Part shown: one piece after another, positions 4,487-6,107 of the stretch
Position numbering within the stretch: the first letter of the stretch is position 1
How the letters are laid out: every line of letters starts with the position of its first letter
Notes under the pieces: generated by a model
What the model was told of the DNA's origin: nothing
Databases searched by the model: none
The model's input: the letters and a program-made list of their open reading frames with translations, nothing else
Assembly: GCA_023336855.1 (NCBI GenBank)
Contig: JAMBLK010000096.1
Location: 1 to 6,107, forward strand
DNA: 6,107 nucleotides
DNA from: Actinomycetes bacterium
Lineage (GTDB): Bacteria; Actinomycetota; Acidimicrobiia; Spongiisociales; UBA5794
Direction: 5' to 3'
Translations under genes and position numbers: made by a program

Positions 4487-6107
4487 CAACGATCAGGATC
4501 GCCGGAGCGCAACAGGACTTCACGGTAGGGGATCTGGCAGGGAACGAGTCCCGGATACTCGAGGCGATGGGCTGGGCCGACGGCGTCGGTGCAGATGTTC
4601 TCGTGCTGCCCGAGTTGGCGATCGTCGGCTATCCGCCGGAGGATCTGGTACTGCGGGAAGGATTCGTTGCGGAGAACCTCCGCGTGCTGGACCGTCTGGC
4701 CGAATCGTCCGGGACGTGTGCCGTCGTTGTCGGCTTCGTCGATCCGCTGAGTGAGGGCGTTATCGATGACGACTCGGTGGAGCGGCGGGTTGCAAATGCT
4801 GCGGCGGTGCTGGCCGAAGGCAGGATCGTGGGGGTGTATCACAAGGAATTGCTTCCGAACTACGGCGTCTTCGATGAGGCCCGGTACTTCGCCGAGAGCC
4901 GGGAGTCGGTGAAGCTGTGGAGCGTCGGGGACGTCGTCACTGGAGTGTCGATCTGCGAGGACATCTGGTCGCCCAACGGCCCGCCTGCACGCCAGGCGGC
5001 GGCAGGGGCGGGTTTGTTGCTCAATCTGAACGGCTCTCCGTTTCACATCGGCAAGGGGGAGGAGAGAGCGGCGCTGCTGAGCGACGAGGCGATCCGCACC
5101 GGTGCGGCCATCGTCTACGTCAACTGCGTCGGAGGTCAGGACGAGTTGGTCTTCGACGGCGACTCGATGATCTTCGATGCCGAAGGGGTGCTCGTCTATC
5201 GAGCAGCGCAGTTCGCTGAGGAGATGTTCACGGTCGACCTTCCTCTCCCCGCCGGGAGAGCAGCGAGTGTTCCGCCGGTCCCGGTTGTTCGGAAGGCAGG
5301 CGAACGAGCTCCGTTGCCCGCTCCGGTATCCCCACCCCGATTGACCGGTGAGGCGGAGATCTATGAAGCGCTTGTGACCGGTCTCCGAGACTACGTGAAG
5401 AAGAACGGATTCGCCGGTGTCGTAATCGGGTCATCCGGAGGCATCGACTCCGCCCTCGCAGCGACGATCGCCGTCGATGCTCTCGGTCCCGATGCGGTTC
5501 ACACGGTCACGATGCCGACCCGCTACTCCTCCGAGGGTTCGGTCTCGGATTCGAGATCGCTTGCATCGAACCTCGGTTGTCGGTTCGACGTGATCCCGAT
5601 CGAGGACACATTCGAGTCATTCCTCACAACGCTCGATCCGCTCTTCCAAGGCACCGAACCGGACGTGGCAGAGGAGAATCTGCAGGCCCGAATCCGAGGA
5701 ACGATTCTTATGGGGATCTCGAACAAGTTCGGCGACATGGTGGTCGCGACCGGGAACAAGTCGGAGATGGCCGTGGGATACGCCACGCTCTACGGCGACA
5801 TGGCCGGCGGATACGCGGTCTTGAAGGACGTCTACAAGACGCTCGTGTACCGCCTCTCCCGATGGCGTAATCGCGACGGTGAGGCGATTCCTGTGGCGAT
5901 CATCGAGAAGGCCCCGTCTGCGGAACTCCGCCCGGACCAGTTCGATACGGACTCGCTTCCCCCATATGCCGTGCTCGATGCTGTACTCGAGCAGTACATC
6001 GAGCACGATCGGACTGTCGATGAGATCGCAGCCGTCGGCTTCGATCGAGAGCTTGTGTGCAAGATCGCCCGGATGGTCGATCGCAACGAGTACAAGCGGC
6101 GCCAGGC
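4483..6107 (+). CDS. nadE: Glutamine-dependent NAD+ synthetase, 3' end cut by window
   Basis: NadE performs the last step of NAD+ biosynthesis: ATP-dependent amidation of nicotinic acid adenine dinucleotide, using ammonia released from glutamine by its own N-terminal domain. The nitrilase-type glutaminase domain covers about residues 1-265. Its catalytic triad is Glu44 (LPELAIVGYPPEDL at 42-55), Lys121 (KELLPNYGVFDEARYF at 121-136) and Cys158 (SICEDIW at 156-162). The synthetase domain begins near residue 290, with the PP-loop SSGGIDSA at 317-324, MPTRYSS, and RGTILMGISNKFG, ATGNKSE and TLYGDMAGGY further on, ending in EYKRRQA. The frame is open for 541 codons to the last base. The family usually ends about 25-30 residues after KRRQ, so only the extreme C-terminus is missing. 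The ATG overlaps the ybdK stop by four bases (ATGA), with no strong ribosome binding site, suggesting translational coupling. All catalytic residues expected in the visible part are present. Confidence 0.96.
   Translation, partial: MTTIRIAGAQQDFTVGDLAGNESRILEAMGWADGVGADVLVLPELAIVGYPPEDLVLREGFVAENLRVLDRLAESSGTCAVVVGFVDPLSEGVIDDDSVERRVANAAAVLAEGRIVGVYHKELLPNYGVFDEARYFAESRESVKLWSVGDVVTGVSICEDIWSPNGPPARQAAAGAGLLLNLNGSPFHIGKGEERAALLSDEAIRTGAAIVYVNCVGGQDELVFDGDSMIFDAEGVLVYRAAQFAEEMFTVDLPLPAGRAASVPPVPVVRKAGERAPLPAPVSPPRLTGEAEIYEALVTGLRDYVKKNGFAGVVIGSSGGIDSALAATIAVDALGPDAVHTVTMPTRYSSEGSVSDSRSLASNLGCRFDVIPIEDTFESFLTTLDPLFQGTEPDVAEENLQARIRGTILMGISNKFGDMVVATGNKSEMAVGYATLYGDMAGGYAVLKDVYKTLVYRLSRWRNRDGEAIPVAIIEKAPSAELRPDQFDTDSLPPYAVLDAVLEQYIEHDRTVDEIAAVGFDRELVCKIARMVDRNEYKRRQ

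Noticed and set aside
4393..5046. 217-residue minus-strand open frame across the ybdK/nadE junction
   Set aside because: It is opposite conserved coding sequence on both sides of the junction and has no recognisable motif.
1..6107. Mobile elements, CRISPR arrays, tRNA or rRNA genes, defence or toxin systems
   Set aside because: All long stretches are explained by five housekeeping or metabolic genes, and the gaps are only 90, 5 and 61 bases; no transposase, long repeat, spacer array or RNA gene signature is present.

Overview
The window is GC-rich (about 58-65% in lines counted by eye) and densely packed. It carries five protein genes: four complete, and one cut by the right-hand edge. Gene content suggests a high-GC bacterium. 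The M20 amidohydrolase with a GPGGHTSRP motif, the YbdK-type ligase with a CGMHVHVGI motif and the long glutaminase-type NAD synthetase would suit an actinobacterium, possibly an uncultured Acidimicrobiia-like lineage. This is inferred from protein style only; no rRNA or other taxonomic marker is present.

Layout. Positions 1-90 are non-coding. They hold a short heptamer-type repeat beginning at the window edge and an 8-bp inverted repeat that closes just before the first start codon. Next comes a plus-strand aromatic amino acid pair: a type I-beta DAHP synthase (91-1122) and, five bases later, an ACT-domain prephenate dehydrogenase (1128-2150). An M20D amidohydrolase on the minus strand (2116-3291) runs towards tyrA, and the two 3' ends overlap by 35 bp. 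A 61-bp divergent spacer separates it from a plus-strand pair: a YbdK-type carboxylate-amine ligase (3353-4486) and glutamine-dependent NAD+ synthetase (from 4483), joined by an ATGA start/stop overlap. The NAD synthetase lacks only its extreme C-terminus.

Function. AroF commits carbon to the shikimate pathway and TyrA commits prephenate to tyrosine. Both carry small regulatory domains (ferredoxin/ACT-like at the N-terminus of AroF, ACT at the C-terminus of TyrA), so the pair looks like a tyrosine-sensitive unit controlled at its entry and its branch point. YbdK and NadE are both ATP-dependent amide-forming enzymes and appear co-transcribed and translationally coupled. The divergent M20 enzyme would hydrolyse amide bonds. 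A functional link among these three is speculative.

I see no mobile element, CRISPR array, RNA gene or clearly new system. The points most worth a second look are two substitutions in otherwise conserved DAHP synthase active-site motifs, a probable TTG start for that gene, and the structured leader upstream of it.
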